Origin: Oscillospiraceae bacterium
GTDB lineage: Bacteria; Bacillota; Clostridia; Oscillospirales; Oscillospiraceae
DNA length: 7,619 nt
Assembly (NCBI GenBank): GCA_902767395.1
Contig: CACXHI010000187.1
Location: forward strand, 1 to 7,619
Direction of reading: 5' to 3'
A program made the translations under genes and the position numbers. How positions within the stretch are numbered: position 1 is the stretch's first letter; each line of letters opens with the position of its first letter. Shown here one piece after another: positions 1 to 6,077 of the stretch. The notes under the pieces were generated by a model. It did not search any database, was not told where the DNA came from, and was given only the letters and a program-made list of their open reading frames with translations.

Positions 1-405
1 GCTGCCGTCGTTGTCCACCTGCTTGCCGTAGACCACGAAACGGGTAAACAGAAACTCGGTGACAAAGTTCAGCAGCATGGACAGCGCGAGCACCAGATAG
101 CTGTTCCAGCCCAGCGTCTCGGTCAGGTAGTCCCCGCCCCAAGTGGAGAGCGGTGTGAAGACGCAGTAGTAGCCGAACACCTTTGCCATCGCCACCGGGA
201 TATTGGCGGCGGAGTGGAAGGTAAATTTCCGGTTCACCGTGAAGTTATAGACCACCGAGCAGACCAGCGCGATCAGGTAGGAGGGCCAGTAGCTCAACCG
301 GACCGCCTCCTGCAGGAGGGTGAAGACGCCGATCTGGATCAATCCGGCGGAAAGGGAGAAGAACAGAAATTTCACGGCGCGGATCAGCTCTTTACGATCC
401 TTCAT
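1..405 (-). CDS. GtrA-family small membrane protein (C-terminus cut by window edge)
   Basis: GtrA-like proteins are small four-helix membrane proteins. Characterised members are thought to move or position polyprenyl-phosphate-linked sugars for cell-surface glycosylation. All 135 visible codons are open to the left edge. The visible protein has hydrophobic segments at about residues 12-31, 41-56, 74-92 and 102-120. It carries the family hallmark NFTVNRKFTF (54-63) after the second segment and a closing NF...RFVVY near 113-126. Since family members are usually 120-150 residues long, only a few residues are probably missing. The ATG at 405 overlaps the stop of the upstream WYL regulator as ATGA, and AGGAGG (positions 415-410) precedes it by 4 nt, which fixes the start and implies translational coupling. 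The family call is secure from the motifs. The substrate is unknown, and the glycolipid role is inferred from relatives. Confidence 0.88.
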   Translation of the reverse strand, partial: MKDRKELIRAVKFLFFSLSAGLIQIGVFTLLQEAVRLSYWPSYLIALVCSVVYNFTVNRKFTFHSAANIPVAMAKVFGYYCVFTPLSTWGGDYLTETLGWNSYLVLALSMLLNFVTEFLFTRFVVYGKQVDNDGS

Positions 406-1388
406 GTGGCCTCCTCATACAGGCGCAGCATGGCAGCGCAGTTCTCCCGGAATTGGCGCACCACGTTCTCCGGGGACAGAAGACGGACGCGAGTGCCGAA
501 GGAGGCGATCCAGCCGTAGAAGGTGGGCGAGACCATGACCTCCGCCATGCAGACAAAGTGCTCCGGGCCGTCGGGGATGAGCATGATCTGCTTGCCGAAG
601 CGGTCGATCACAACGCCGGCGAGGCTGTTCTCGAAGCGCATCCGCACCTGCTGCATCGTGCCGCTGAACATTCCGAAGACCTGCTTGCCATATCGGGTGA
701 GGTCGAGGCTGCGCGTTTCCTCCGTTTGGATGCGCGGCTCCTCCGTTTGCCGAATCTCACTCATTTTATCCACGCGGAAGTGGGTGATCCCATGCTCTGC
801 CGTGTAGGCGATCAGATAGTAGTTTTCGTCGTCCCAGCACAGCCCATAAGGACTTGCCGTGCGGACGCCGCCACGGTAGACCCGCTCCTTGGCGCGGTTA
901 TACTCAAAGTAGCGGAAACGGATCTGCCGGTTGGTGCGGATGGCGTTGTGCAGCTCGTCGACGTTGTAGAACACGCTCTCATTCATGGACTTGACTCTGC
1001 CCGAAACCACCATGGAGCGGCGCAGCTCCACCGCCTGATAGCTGCTGGTGAGGGTCCCCAGCTTTTTCAAAAGGGCCGAGGATTTCTTTTCGGACAGGAA
1101 TTTGGAGGCCAGCACCGCGTCCGCCAGAAGCTTCAGCTCTGCCAGATCGAAGGTGCCAGCGTTCAGATAGTAGCCCGCCGTGCGGCCCTTGGTGTCGATG
1201 ATATCGCAGCCGTATTCCTTCAGCAACGCGATATCCCGGTAGACGCTCTTCCGCTCGGCGCTCACACCCTGCTGTTCGAGATAGGCGATCAGCGCATGGA
1301 GGGAGGCGGGATGCTCGGCGTCAGTCTCCCGTTCGAGATAGTCCTTCAAAAGCAGGAGCTTCAGCTTCTGATTTTCCGTCTTTGGCAT
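402..1388 (-). CDS. WYL-domain transcriptional regulator (HTH-WYL-WCX)
   Basis: A predicted 328-residue DNA-binding regulator of the YafY/PafBC-like WYL class. The N-terminus (about 8-60) is a winged helix-turn-helix of the HTH_11/DeoR type, with a likely recognition helix in SAERKSVYRDIALLKEYG (43-60). A linker helix region follows, then a WYL domain (about 140-215). Its core is SPYGLCWDDENYYLIAY (179-195), where the W-Y-L triad is replaced by Y-Y-L, a common variant, followed by HFRVDKMSEI. Residues about 240-325 fit the WCX extension. WYL domains are thought to bind ligands, nucleic acids or nucleotides; the ligand here is unknown. The gene begins 11 nt after the coaD stop, with AAGGGAGG (1401-1394) overlapping that stop at 5-nt spacing, and its own stop overlaps the GtrA start. 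The target genes cannot be read from the sequence. Regulation of its own operon or of surface glycosylation is only a guess. Confidence 0.92.
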   Translation of the reverse strand: MPKTENQKLKLLLLKDYLERETDAEHPASLHALIAYLEQQGVSAERKSVYRDIALLKEYGCDIIDTKGRTAGYYLNAGTFDLAELKLLADAVLASKFLSEKKSSALLKKLGTLTSSYQAVELRRSMVVSGRVKSMNESVFYNVDELHNAIRTNRQIRFRYFEYNRAKERVYRGGVRTASPYGLCWDDENYYLIAYTAEHGITHFRVDKMSEIRQTEEPRIQTEETRSLDLTRYGKQVFGMFSGTMQQVRMRFENSLAGVVIDRFGKQIMLIPDGPEHFVCMAEVMVSPTFYGWIASFGTRVRLLSPENVVRQFRENCAAMLRLYEEAT

Positions 1389-1399
1389 TGCGGCCTCCC

Positions 1400-1870
1400 T
1401 TACTGCTCCAGCAGCGGCAGAACCGCCGCCGGGACGAACAGGGACACGTCCTTGCCGTAGCTGTGCAGCTCCTTGACCATCGTGGAGGAAACCGCGACGT
1501 TATTGGAGCGGAAATAGACGTATTCCAGCTCCGGGTTAATCAGCTTATTCACCGAAGCGACGTTCTCCTCATAGTTATAATCCATATTGTTCCGCAGGCC
1601 GCGGATCATGTACTGAGAGCCTTGCACACGGGCAAACTCCGCGACCAGCCCCTCCCAGATGACCACCTCGCAGTTGGTAATGCCCTGACTTGCAAGGGTC
1701 TGACAGATGGCCTCCGCCATGCGGTCGGCCGGGAAGGAGCGGCGCTTGTCGGAGTTCACGCCAATGACGATCCAAACCCGGTCAAAAATCTCGGCGGCCT
1801 TGCGGACGATGTCCAGATGCCCGTTGGTGAAGGGGTCAAAGGACCCCGGATAGATGGCTGTCTTGCCCAT
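1400..1870 (-). CDS. coaD: Phosphopantetheine adenylyltransferase
   Basis: This 156-residue protein catalyses the penultimate step of coenzyme A synthesis in the cytoplasm: 4'-phosphopantetheine + ATP gives dephospho-CoA + diphosphate. It is normally a hexamer. The nucleotidyltransferase signature is clear: GSFDPFTNGH (9-18) contains the T-x-G-H motif (T15, H18), K42 lies in NSDKRRSF, RGLR is at 90-93, and SSTMVKEL (128-135) is the ISSTxVR-type motif. Length matches the family norm of about 160. The open frame extends upstream to 1939, but that part lacks family similarity. The ATG at 1870 places the signature at the right distance and has GGAAAGGA ending 9 nt upstream. This start lies 35 nt inside the end of the MATE gene, so the ribosome binding site sits in MATE coding sequence. 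The usual neighbour rsmD is not adjacent. The stretch after RGLR (NNMDYNYEENVAS) is somewhat divergent from typical DFEYE-type sequences but keeps the pattern. Confidence 0.97.
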   Translation of the reverse strand: MGKTAIYPGSFDPFTNGHLDIVRKAAEIFDRVWIVIGVNSDKRRSFPADRMAEAICQTLASQGITNCEVVIWEGLVAEFARVQGSQYMIRGLRNNMDYNYEENVASVNKLINPELEYVYFRSNNVAVSSTMVKELHSYGKDVSLFVPAAVLPLLEQ

Positions 1871-3248
1871 TGAATGACGTCCTTTCCAGCTTGCGATAGT
1901 ATAGCACAAAGAGCAGGCAGAGCAGAAGATTGTGCGCAATCATACAGCCCCACGCGGAAACCAGCCCCCCGCCGAGCCGTCGGATGCAGATCAGCGTGCC
2001 GAGAATGCGGACGCCCCACATGCCGATGACGTTGAAGACAAAGGGTGCCTTGGTCTTGCCCGCGCCTTGCAGCATTCCCTCGACCACGATGGAGATGCCG
2101 TAGATTGGCTCGGAGCAGGCCACCATCCGCAGCACGGTGCTGCCGAGGGCAATGACCCGCGCATCCTGACTGAACAGGCGCACCATCTGCGGAGCAAAGA
2201 CGAAAAGCAGGCCGCCGGTCAGCACCATCATGGCAACCTCAATCAGAATAATCAGGGTAGACAGATCCTTCTGCCGCTGGCGGTCGCACATTCCGATGGC
2301 GTTACCTGTCAGCGTAGCGGCCGCGGCCTGCATTCCGTAGCCGGGGATATAGAAGGCGGATTCCACGGTATTTGCCACGGTATGCGCGGCGGTCGAAACG
2401 TCCCCGAGGGAGTTGATCATGGACGCGAAGACCACGTAGCCGAGCGAGGTGGTAAAGCGCTGCGCCATATTGGGCAGGGCGACCCGCATGAAGGGGCGCA
2501 GCACCGCCCTGTCCGGTCGGATGGAATAGCCCTTGGGCGAGACCGTGGGATGGCGGAACAGCGCAAGCGTGATGGCGATCCCGCCGAGGGTAAAGCTGAT
2601 TGCCGAGGCGAGAGCCGCGCCGGTCACGCCGAGGCCCGCGCCCCACATGGTGAAGCGGACGCCGAACAGGGAAACCGTGCGCGTCTGATAGATTAGCAGC
2701 AGATTCAGCACCACGTTTAGCAAATTCACCCCAACGCCCACGCGCATGGGCGTTTTCGTATCGCCTGCGGCGCGCAGCACCGTGCCGAAGATCATGCTCG
2801 CAGCCCGCGGCAGCATGGGCAGATAGACGATCAGGAAATAGCGGGCCGCCAGCGGGCGCAGAGCGGGCGCAACCTGCATCCATGCGGGGACGAAGGAGCT
2901 GAGCCAGACCGTGAGCGCCGTAAACAGGCAACCGGTGAGCAGAACCATTAAAACCGACTGCGCGGAGGCTCGTTTGGCACGCGCCTGTTCCCCGGCGCCG
3001 AGTGCCTGCGAGATCAGGGCCAAAAAACCCACGCCGAAGGCATAGACGGTCGTCCCGATCAGCCAGTTGACCGTCGTGGTGGAGCCGACGGCGGCGGTGG
3101 CATCGGTTCCGAGCTGTCCGACCATTGCGGTGTCGATGTACTGCACCGCAGTCTGCATCAGCTCCTCCAGCATGGTCGGCCATGCCAGCGTGAACACCAC
3201 CGGCAGGAGCTTCTTGAGTCGTTCGGTTTGTTTTGTTTGATTCATCAT
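1836..3248 (-). CDS. MATE-family multidrug/toxin exporter (DinF/NorM-like)
   Basis: An integral membrane protein of 470 residues, a typical length for the MATE family of 12-helix, Na+ or H+ driven exporters of drugs and metabolites. Numbered from a TTG two codons upstream (472 residues), the first lobe starts at LAWPTMLEELMQ and carries VGQLG (45-49) and the RAAGDTKTPM loop (161-170). The second lobe starts near FMRVALPN and repeats the pattern as QGAGKTKAPF (396-405), the expected internal duplication. Substrate cannot be predicted. The frame opens directly after the glycosylase stop (3285), in the same frame. Possible starts are TTG 3254, ATG 3248 and ATG 3245. No good Shine-Dalgarno sequence is visible for any of them: only GGATCG lies upstream, 11 nt before the TTG and 17 before the first ATG, so the start is uncertain by a few codons. 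The last 35 nt overlap coaD in another frame, giving a polar tail (about 457-472). Confidence 0.93.
   Translation of the reverse strand: MMNQTKQTERLKKLLPVVFTLAWPTMLEELMQTAVQYIDTAMVGQLGTDATAAVGSTTTVNWLIGTTVYAFGVGFLALISQALGAGEQARAKRASAQSVLMVLLTGCLFTALTVWLSSFVPAWMQVAPALRPLAARYFLIVYLPMLPRAASMIFGTVLRAAGDTKTPMRVGVGVNLLNVVLNLLLIYQTRTVSLFGVRFTMWGAGLGVTGAALASAISFTLGGIAITLALFRHPTVSPKGYSIRPDRAVLRPFMRVALPNMAQRFTTSLGYVVFASMINSLGDVSTAAHTVANTVESAFYIPGYGMQAAAATLTGNAIGMCDRQRQKDLSTLIILIEVAMMVLTGGLLFVFAPQMVRLFSQDARVIALGSTVLRMVACSEPIYGISIVVEGMLQGAGKTKAPFVFNVIGMWGVRILGTLICIRRLGGGLVSAWGCMIAHNLLLCLLFVLYYRKLERTSFNGQDSHLSGVL
1880..1885 (-). promoter_or_regulatory. coaD ribosome binding site inside the MATE gene
   Basis: AAAGGA on the minus strand, as part of GGAAAGGA, lies 9 nt before ATG 1870. 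It supports the ATG at 1870 over the longer frame that opens at 1939. Because the site is within MATE coding sequence, ribosomes finishing MATE pass over the coaD start region. Confidence 0.65.
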
Positions 3249-3284
3249 TTTCAAGCTTGTTTCGATCCAAAAGCGTGATCGGAT

Positions 3285-3878
3285 TCAACCGCGCGGGGCA
3301 TACAGCTCCGGGCAAACCTCCCACACCTTCTCCCGGATTGAAAGCAGATCGAGAAAGGTTTCAGGCCGGCGGCGCGGGTCGCGCAGCAGAGCGGAAGGGT
3401 GATAGATGGCTGTGTACCAGATTCCGTCGCGTTCGAGCCACTGTCCGTGCTGACGGGTGATGCGGTAATCCCGCTCAATCAGGACGCCCGCTGCAATCCG
3501 GCCAAGGCAGATAATGAGCTTGGGCCGAAGCAGCGCAATCTGTTCGCGCAAAAAGCCGACGCAGGCAGCCTGCTCCCCTTCCCGCGGGTCGCGGTTTCCG
3601 GGCGGACGGCACTTGACGACATTGGCGACGTAGCAGTTGTCCCGCCCCAAGTCGATGATGGAAAGCATCTCGTCCAGCAGCTTCCCGGCCGCGCCGACAA
3701 AGGGCTCCCCCTGCAGATCCTCCTGCTGCCCGGGGCCTTCGCCCACAAAGAGTACGGGGCTGTCCTGCTTGCCCACGCCAAACACGGAATTGGTGCGTGT
3801 CTGCCCCAGCACACAGGCTCGGCAATTTGCGCAGCGTTCGCGCAGCTCCTCCCACGCGGCAGCGTCGCGGGCGCTCAC
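3285..3878 (-). CDS. Family 4 uracil-DNA glycosylase (iron-sulfur type)
   Basis: A predicted 197-residue glycosylase that removes uracil from DNA at the start of base excision repair. It matches the family 4 (UDGa) pattern found in thermophiles and many Clostridia. Four cysteines fit the [4Fe-4S] cluster: C16 and C19 in CANCRAC, then C90 (VVKCRPPGNRD) and C106 (QAACVGF); C22 is an extra cysteine common in clostridial members. The active-site motif is VGEGPGQQEDLQGEPFVG (45-62), the family's GEAPG-type motif with Gly at the Ala position. The C-terminal DNA-binding motif is YHPSALLR, near residue 160. The start is a GTG at 3878 whose last two bases lie in the TGA of the carboxypeptidase gene (GTGA overlap), with GAGGAGA (3891-3885) 6 nt upstream, strongly supporting it and implying translational coupling. 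The coupling of a repair enzyme to a cell-wall enzyme is unexplained. Confidence 0.95.
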   Translation of the reverse strand: MSARDAAAWEELRERCANCRACVLGQTRTNSVFGVGKQDSPVLFVGEGPGQQEDLQGEPFVGAAGKLLDEMLSIIDLGRDNCYVANVVKCRPPGNRDPREGEQAACVGFLREQIALLRPKLIICLGRIAAGVLIERDYRITRQHGQWLERDGIWYTAIYHPSALLRDPRRRPETFLDLLSIREKVWEVCPELYAPRG

Positions 3879-5491
3879 AGCTTGTCTCCTCGCCCCGCAT
3901 GGGCCGGATCCCGACGCGCCGCAGGCTCGGTCTGGTTCTGCCGGGCATCCTCTGCGGCTTGCTGCATCTGCCTGACGAGCCGGGCGTCGCGGGCGGCAGC
4001 CCGCTGCCGGCGGCGCTCCAGCGCCTTTCTGCGGCGGCGGCGATACAGCGTGTTGCGGAGCAGGAGCAGGAGGATCAGCGCGCCGATGACCAGAAGCGGG
4101 ACGTACCAGTAGCCAACCAGCTTCTGCAAAACGGTTTTTTCTTTCTCGGTCTTGTCCTTGCCGGTAAAGTCGGCAATCGCGCGATCCACAGGCTGTTCCT
4201 CGACTGCCGTGAGTGTCTGCAGCTCGGTGGAGCCGACGATTACGTTGTCGTAGGTCACGTAGAGCGTTCCCACCTTCTGCCCTGCTTCCAAAGGCGCTTC
4301 CAGTCCCTTGGAATCATTCAGCTCATAGTGGGTTCCGACCAGATCCTTATCGTACTGCTTGGGAAGCAGGCAATTCACGTCGGTCGCGGGAACCAGAACC
4401 ACGCCCCGCTTGTCCTTGGCATATTTGACCGAAGCCTTCTCCATCGGGTCGATCCCTGCGACGGCAACCTTGGCATAGGCAAAATTGTCAAAGCCGTAGT
4501 TGAAAAGCTTCTTGGCCTCCACGAAGTTGTCATAGCGCACGCTGCCATCGGACATCAGGCGCGTCTGCGCCCCCATAATAATGCACAGCAGATCCATATT
4601 TCCGTCGTTGACGCGGGAGATCACGCAGCGTCCGGCGGCACTCGTATAGCCGGTCTTAATGCCCGTCGCACCTTCCCGATAATACGTAAAGTAGTTGCCG
4701 TTGTCCGCCAGATAGCGGTTGCCGTCATTGAGAATCAGATAGTTGGTGCTGGTAATCTTCTTCGGCTCGCTGAGATTCGTAGCCGGGACGGTGTACTCCG
4801 CCGTGGAGGTAATCTCCCGGAACAGGGCGTAGGTCAGCGCCTTGCGTGTGATAATGCTCAAATCGCGGGCGGTCGTGTAGTGGTTTGGATCATGCAGGCC
4901 GTGGGTGTTGGCAAAATGCGTATCGGTGCAGCCGAGCTCCTTCGCCGTCTTGTTCATCAAGCTGATGAAGGAGGGAATGTCGCCCGCCACATATTCGGCA
5001 ATCACGTTGCCGGCCTCATTCGTGGAGTTGACCATCAGGTAGTAGAGCACGTCGCGCAGGGGCAGGCGTTCGCCCACCTGAAGACGCACGTCGCCGCCGG
5101 CTTCGGAGATTCCGGCAAGCGCCGTTTCCGAGACCGTTACGAGCTTGTCCATATCTCTTGCGGCGTATTCAATCGCAACCAGACACGTCATGATCTTGGT
5201 CAGGCTGGCGGGATAGACCCGCTCCTCGGCGTTTTTGGAATAGATCACGATGCCGGAGTTCAGCTCCAGAAGCAGAGCGGTATCGGACCCGGCCTCATAG
5301 GCCGGCGCCTCCGCCAGAAGATTCTCCCGATAGCTGGCAAGGTCGTCACTCCAGACCGGCTCCGTCGTGGCTTCCGCAGACGCCTCCGTCGTCTCCGAGC
5401 GCTCCGCCGCCTCGGCCCAAGCGGGCAGGGACAGAGCGGAAGCCAGAATCGCAAGCGTCAAAATCAAGGATAAGAATTTGGTTTTTTTCAT
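3875..5491 (-). CDS. D-alanyl-D-alanine carboxypeptidase (low-molecular-weight PBP, DacF/PBP5-like) with C-terminal membrane anchor
   Basis: A predicted 538-residue penicillin-binding protein that removes the terminal D-Ala from peptidoglycan stem peptides outside the cell (peptidase S11). In order: a signal peptide MKKTKFLSLILTLAILAS..., with likely cleavage near AWAEA-A (about 28); a Glu/Thr-rich linker; and the carboxypeptidase domain with all three catalytic motifs, SLTK (S96-K99), STN (156-158) and KTG (279-281). Then come a PBP5_C-like beta domain (about 350-430), a transmembrane helix (about 462-478), and a basic, Arg/Ala/Gln-rich tail of about 60 residues beginning with five arginines (484-488), predicted to be cytoplasmic. 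The open frame extends to 5662, but ATG 5491 is chosen because it begins the signal peptide and has GGTGA about 6 nt upstream. A consensus promoter lies about 115 nt upstream of the start. The membrane helix and long tail differ from the short amphipathic anchor of classical PBP5. It is first in the six-gene minus-strand unit. Confidence 0.95.
   Translation of the reverse strand: MKKTKFLSLILTLAILASALSLPAWAEAAERSETTEASAEATTEPVWSDDLASYRENLLAEAPAYEAGSDTALLLELNSGIVIYSKNAEERVYPASLTKIMTCLVAIEYAARDMDKLVTVSETALAGISEAGGDVRLQVGERLPLRDVLYYLMVNSTNEAGNVIAEYVAGDIPSFISLMNKTAKELGCTDTHFANTHGLHDPNHYTTARDLSIITRKALTYALFREITSTAEYTVPATNLSEPKKITSTNYLILNDGNRYLADNGNYFTYYREGATGIKTGYTSAAGRCVISRVNDGNMDLLCIIMGAQTRLMSDGSVRYDNFVEAKKLFNYGFDNFAYAKVAVAGIDPMEKASVKYAKDKRGVVLVPATDVNCLLPKQYDKDLVGTHYELNDSKGLEAPLEAGQKVGTLYVTYDNVIVGSTELQTLTAVEEQPVDRAIADFTGKDKTEKEKTVLQKLVGYWYVPLLVIGALILLLLLRNTLYRRRRRKALERRRQRAAARDARLVRQMQQAAEDARQNQTEPAARRDPAHAGRGDKL
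3885..3891 (-). promoter_or_regulatory. Ribosome binding site deciding the GTG start of uracil-DNA glycosylase
   Basis: GAGGAGA on the minus strand lies 6 nt before GTG 3878, inside the last codons of the carboxypeptidase gene. It is a near-perfect anti-16S match and makes the GTG start, which shares two bases with the upstream TGA, convincing. Confidence 0.75.
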
Positions 5492-5495
5492 TGTT

Positions 5496-5522
5496 TTCAC
5501 CGTTTTTTTAGAATTCACCGTT
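5496..5522. repeat. Two 9-nt direct repeats TTCACCGTT
   Basis: TTCACCGTT occurs at 5496-5504 and again at 5514-5522, an exact repeat with 18 bp start-to-start spacing. On the minus strand it reads AACGGTGAA. The copy nearer the carboxypeptidase gene contains its GGTGA ribosome binding site, and the other touches the first two bases of the plus-strand -35 hexamer. It could be a tandem operator, or a duplicated ribosome-binding segment. It could also be chance in a short AT-rich stretch. Confidence 0.4.
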
Positions 5523-5550
5523 GCCCAAAGCCTCTGCGCTGTGATATAAT
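5521..5550 (+). promoter_or_regulatory. Extended -10 promoter for the ComEA-like / two-component operon
   Basis: On the plus strand, TATAAT (5545-5550) is preceded by TG one base upstream (5542-5543), forming a perfect extended -10. TTGCCC (5521-5526) lies 18 bp upstream as a 4/6 match to the -35. Transcription should start near 5557, leaving a leader of about 104 nt before ATG 5661. That leader reads through the oppositely oriented promoter at 5613-5640. The start site is inferred from spacing. Confidence 0.75.
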
Positions 5551-5562
5551 ATGAAAAAGCAC

Positions 5563-5592
5563 GGGCGGTATGCCGCACTGCAAGCGCCGCCC
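5563..5592. repeat. GC-rich inverted repeat in the overlapping leaders
   Basis: GGGCGG (5563-5568) can pair with CCGCCC (5587-5592) across an 18-nt loop, with a small inner TGC/GCA pairing (5571-5573 with 5580-5582). Alternatively GCGG (5565-5568) can pair with CCGC (5573-5576) around a TATG tetraloop. The two folds exclude each other. The element lies between the two predicted start sites and would be present in both leader RNAs. No U-tract follows on either strand, so it is not an intrinsic terminator. Whether it has any role is unknown. Confidence 0.45.
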
Positions 5593-5612
5593 ACAGGAAC
5601 GGACTATGTAGA

Positions 5613-5640
5613 ATTATAGCAGAAAATCGCCGCTTGTCAA
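5613..5640 (-). promoter_or_regulatory. Strong sigma-A-type promoter for the carboxypeptidase operon
   Basis: On the minus strand, TTGACA (5640-5635) and TATAAT (5618-5613) both match the consensus at all six positions and are separated by 16 bp. Transcription should start near 5606, giving a leader of about 115 nt before ATG 5491. This is the only good promoter seen for the six-gene minus-strand cluster. It overlaps the region just upstream of the ComEA-like gene, whose ribosome binding site begins at 5651. The start site is inferred from spacing, not observed. Confidence 0.85.
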
Positions 5641-5660
5641 CGGAAAGGACAGGAAGTTCC

Positions 5661-6077
5661 ATGCAAAAAAGACGAAAGCTGCTCTATCCCCTGCTGACGC
5701 TCTGTTTTTTCCTGCTGCTCGGTGCGTTCTATCTGGGCAGGCGCTCCGTCGGTGTTCCGGTTCTGACCACCCAGCGGGCAGGACCAACGCAGACCGCGCC
5801 CGAGCGGAACGCATCGCCCGACGCCGAAACAGAGGATCCGCAAACCGCCGCGGCAGGGACGAGGCTGAATCTGAACACTGCCACGCTGGAGGAGCTGACC
5901 GCGCTTCCGGGAATCGGGCCGGTTCGTGCCGAACGCATTTTGACCTACCGGGCGGAAAACGGCCCGTTCCGTTCAACAACCGAATTGATGAACGTCTCCG
6001 GGATCGGCGAGAAGGTCTTTGCCGGACTGCGGGATCTGATTGATGTGGAGGACAGCCATGAAAATACTGATCATTGA
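5661..6077 (+). CDS. ComEA-like membrane-anchored helix-hairpin-helix protein
   Basis: A 138-residue protein with a basic N-terminus (MQKRRK), one membrane helix (about 7-26) and a polar Pro/Thr/Glu/Ala linker (about 27-68). At the C-terminus is a tandem helix-hairpin-helix module: LNLNTATLEELTALPGIGP (69-87, hairpin LPGIG), then a second hairpin VSGIGEK (112-118). This arrangement is that of ComEA, which binds incoming double-stranded DNA on the outer face of the membrane during natural transformation. It is shorter than Bacillus ComEA (about 205 residues) because the SLBB-like domain before the HhH is missing. The frame opens at a TTG (5634), but ATG 5661 with AGGAAG (5651-5656) just upstream is preferred and puts the membrane helix near the N-terminus. 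Its last 20 nt overlap the response regulator gene. No comEC is adjacent in the window, so a role in DNA uptake is inferred from the family only. Confidence 0.88.
   Translation: MQKRRKLLYPLLTLCFFLLLGAFYLGRRSVGVPVLTTQRAGPTQTAPERNASPDAETEDPQTAAAGTRLNLNTATLEELTALPGIGPVRAERILTYRAENGPFRSTTELMNVSGIGEKVFAGLRDLIDVEDSHENTDH

Noticed and set aside
453..1460. A 335-codon plus-strand open frame opposite the WYL regulator
   Set aside because: The minus-strand WYL protein has clear HTH and WYL motifs and a ribosome binding site. The plus-strand translation is His/Ala/Gly-rich shadow sequence.
1871..1939. Extended coaD start at 1939 adding 23 residues
   Set aside because: The extra residues overlap MATE further and do not fit the family N-terminus; ATG 1870 has a ribosome binding site and places the T-x-G-H motif correctly.
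2302..3324. A 340-codon minus-strand frame overlapping the MATE gene in another frame
   Set aside because: Arg/Ala/Gly-rich translation without motifs; the MATE frame has the duplicated family loops.
3797..5473. A 558-codon open frame on the plus strand opposite the carboxypeptidase and glycosylase genes
   Set aside because: It is antisense to two genes with complete catalytic motifs. Its translation shows no recognisable domain, and long antisense frames are expected in GC-rich coding sequence.
5563..5592. The GC-rich hairpin as an intrinsic terminator
   Set aside because: There is no T-tract after the inverted repeat on either strand, and it lies upstream of both genes within their leaders.
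5551..5619. A 22-codon plus-strand frame beginning ATGAAAAAGCAC just after the plus-strand -10 element
   Set aside because: Its ATG falls before or at the predicted transcription start, with no room for a ribosome binding site, so it is unlikely to be translated as a leader peptide.
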